The notes under the pieces were generated by a model. It was not told the origin of the DNA. It saw nothing but the letters and a program-made list of their open reading frames with translations, and did not search any database. Positions 62,393 through 64,000 of a stretch of DNA of 64,000 nucleotides are shown one piece after another (position 1 is the stretch's first letter; each line of letters starts with the position of its first letter). Source of the DNA: Clostridia bacterium (GTDB taxonomy: Bacteria; Bacillota; Clostridia; Peptostreptococcales; JAAYPU01); NCBI GenBank assembly GCA_016278615.1, contig JADQBM010000037.1, forward strand, positions 21,752 to 85,751, written 5' to 3'. Both the position numbers and the translations under genes were made by a program.

Positions 62393-64000
62393 TGATCAAT
62401 CCTCCTATTGTTTATTGGAATACTCCATGTGATCTCTGTTCCGGTGCCCGGACTGCTATTAATATTAAGCCCCTTTACATATAGCTTTTTAAGCCGTTTA
62501 TTGATATTGGCCAGACCAACACCTTTTCCTAAATCGTTTTTCATGATTCTGTTTAGTTTTTCCGCAGCTATTCCGATACCATTATCTTTTACCTTAAAAA
62601 TAAGTGTTCTTCCTTCTTTACCAATAAAAATATCGATTCGTCCTCCTTCAGCTTTGGGCAATATGCCGTGTATGACAGCATTCTCGATCAAAGGCTGAAG
62701 CATGAGGGTAGGGACCCTGACCTCTAAATCATCAGGCACATCAAAGACTGCTTCAATACGTTCCTCAAAACGTGCCTTTTCTATCTCGATATATGCTTTA
62801 GCTAGCTCTATTTCATTTTTCAGAGGCACAAACTGGCTTAAGTCTTTGAAATCAAAGCTTCTTCTCAGATAACTGCTGAAATCTGTAAGGAGCTTTCTCG
62901 CATTATCTATGTCATAATGAGATATGGATATAAAGGTGTTCAACGCATTGTATAAGAAATGGGGCTTGATCTGTGCCTGTAAAAAGGCTAGCTCTGCAGC
63001 GGTTTTTTGCTCCTGAAAAAGCTTGATTCTCTGCGCCTGGATGACCATTTGCAGGAAAACAGATAAAAACAATCCTCCATAAATAATCTCACCATAGCTG
63101 ATCATAATTCGATTAGTCCAAAAGAGCGTATCATGGATATATGCCACCAGCACAATCAGCATACATAAAATATTAAGCCAGCCGTCTTTATAACCTTTCT
63201 TTATGCCAATGGCAACTATTATAACTGCAGATAAAAGACCCATTATCTCGAAAACTGTATTGGCAGCTGCAAGTCTGGTATAAAACCTAGGATCAGTAAA
63301 TATATACAGCAATTGAAACAATATTGAACTAACAAGAAATATTCTCACAGCAAATTTGGAAAATCTGGATTGAAAAAGTTCATGAACAAATATAACAACG
63401 AAGAATATGGCCCAAGTAACGCTGGAATACCAGATAAAAATGACTGTCGTTAAGGGTATATTCGGAATGCTTCTTACCAGAATAAACTGACCTAACATGT
63501 CGAGTCCCACGACCATAAACATGCAAAGACAGGAAAAATAAAGACAATATTTAAAACCTCTCTCTAATATATAGACTGCAAAGAAGAATAGCGAAACAAT
63601 GATAAGCGTACCAACAAGAAAAATTTCCTTACCTATAGCATTATCATGGAAGTTGAGGATTCCCTCCGGGCTCCCCATGAACATATTGTACCAAAACCCG
63701 CCCCTAGCATATTGAAAATTAGAAACATGTATAATAATATCAAAATCTTTTGCAGGTGTATTAAAAAATATTGTTTGCGGCTTATATTCACCAATTTCTT
63801 CAGCCGCTTCCGCTGACACTTGACCATTGGATGCCACCAGTTTTTCATTGATGTATAAGTTGTAAGCACTTGAAAAAGCATATGCCCTTAGTCCCAGCAG
63901 TGTGCCCTCCGAAAGATTAGTTTTTATATGAAGCCTGTATGTAGCGCAGCCTTCCCCAGGAAGTTTTTTACTATTTAACGTATATACATTCCATACATTC
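62389..64000 (-). CDS. 7TMR-DISM / LytS-type sensor histidine kinase (5' end beyond window)
   Basis: C-terminal 536 residues of a membrane kinase. The visible start belongs to a 7TMR-DISM extracellular beta domain (ATYRLHIKTN, LLGLRAYAFSSAYNLYING-like INEKLV). Seven membrane helices follow from about 63670 to 63040. Then come the His-kinase region (QAQIKPHFLYNALNTFISIS) and a HATPase domain (LQPLIENAVIHGI, DNGIGI, GKGVGLANINKRL). The 7TMR-DISM sensors usually bind carbohydrate-like ligands. It forms an operon with the receiver-BTAD regulator (4-bp overlap). The reading frame is open to the window edge. Confidence 0.93.
   Translation of the reverse strand, partial: NVWNVYTLNSKKLPGEGCATYRLHIKTNLSEGTLLGLRAYAFSSAYNLYINEKLVASNGQVSAEAAEEIGEYKPQTIFFNTPAKDFDIIIHVSNFQYARGGFWYNMFMGSPEGILNFHDNAIGKEIFLVGTLIIVSLFFFAVYILERGFKYCLYFSCLCMFMVVGLDMLGQFILVRSIPNIPLTTVIFIWYSSVTWAIFFVVIFVHELFQSRFSKFAVRIFLVSSILFQLLYIFTDPRFYTRLAAANTVFEIMGLLSAVIIVAIGIKKGYKDGWLNILCMLIVLVAYIHDTLFWTNRIMISYGEIIYGGLFLSVFLQMVIQAQRIKLFQEQKTAAELAFLQAQIKPHFLYNALNTFISISHYDIDNARKLLTDFSSYLRRSFDFKDLSQFVPLKNEIELAKAYIEIEKARFEERIEAVFDVPDDLEVRVPTLMLQPLIENAVIHGILPKAEGGRIDIFIGKEGRTLIFKVKDNGIGIAAEKLNRIMKNDLGKGVGLANINKRLKKLYVKGLNINSSPGTGTEITWSIPINNRRIDQ

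Overview
The window is low-GC DNA with strong AGGAGG-type ribosome sites, TTG/GTG starts, SLH-domain surface proteins, a lysine-type amino-acid fermentation module, selD, and YesM/YesN- and LytS-type regulators. This points to an anaerobic, amino-acid and polyol fermenting member of the Clostridia (Firmicutes). No rRNA, tRNA, CRISPR array or intact transposase was seen. The organism assignment is inferred from gene content only.

Left part (1-12.5 kb): a partial selD, then two minus-strand units for the lower half of the 3-aminobutyryl-CoA route of lysine fermentation. The downstream unit is kdd-dctP-dctQ-dctM-kal-kce-atoD-atoA and starts from an exact sigma-54 promoter. The upstream unit is a second kce, a PLP aminotransferase, and a sigma-54 activator whose sensor domain is a copy of the Kdd enzyme with a damaged nucleotide-binding loop. 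The lysine aminomutases (kamA, kamD, kamE) are absent, and a TRAP transporter sits inside the operon. A divergent feoB and a small VOC gene follow.

Middle part (15-37 kb): one minus-strand operon of about 17.5 kb for sugar-alcohol or ketose use. It holds an ABC importer with two different ATPases, a zinc polyol dehydrogenase, DhaK and DhaL, an RpiB-type isomerase, three FGGY kinases including AraB, AraD, AraM, a D-2-hydroxyacid dehydrogenase and a class II aldolase, but no araA. The enzyme set suggests tetritol plus pentitol catabolism. A YesM-type kinase and a YesN-type regulator, encoded convergently, probably control it. Next come a LysM polysaccharide deacetylase and an opuA glycine betaine transporter with a long leader RNA that carries an intrinsic terminator.

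Right part (41-64 kb): cell-surface and regulatory DNA. One unit encodes two related lipoproteins and a 1495-residue GLUG/RCC1/SLH protein. Divergent to it are two tandem AAA/STAND-like ATPases with C-terminal HTH motifs, preceded by a coupled upstream ORF, and then an AraC-type gene whose promoter nearly duplicates theirs. A 42-residue protein gene and a decayed gene follow. The last unit is a 2093-residue GLUG/BspA-LRR/Fn3/SLH adhesin behind a pseudo-receiver gene. It is probably controlled by the adjacent 7TMR-DISM kinase and receiver-BTAD regulator through 11-bp direct repeats placed as in SARP-type promoters.
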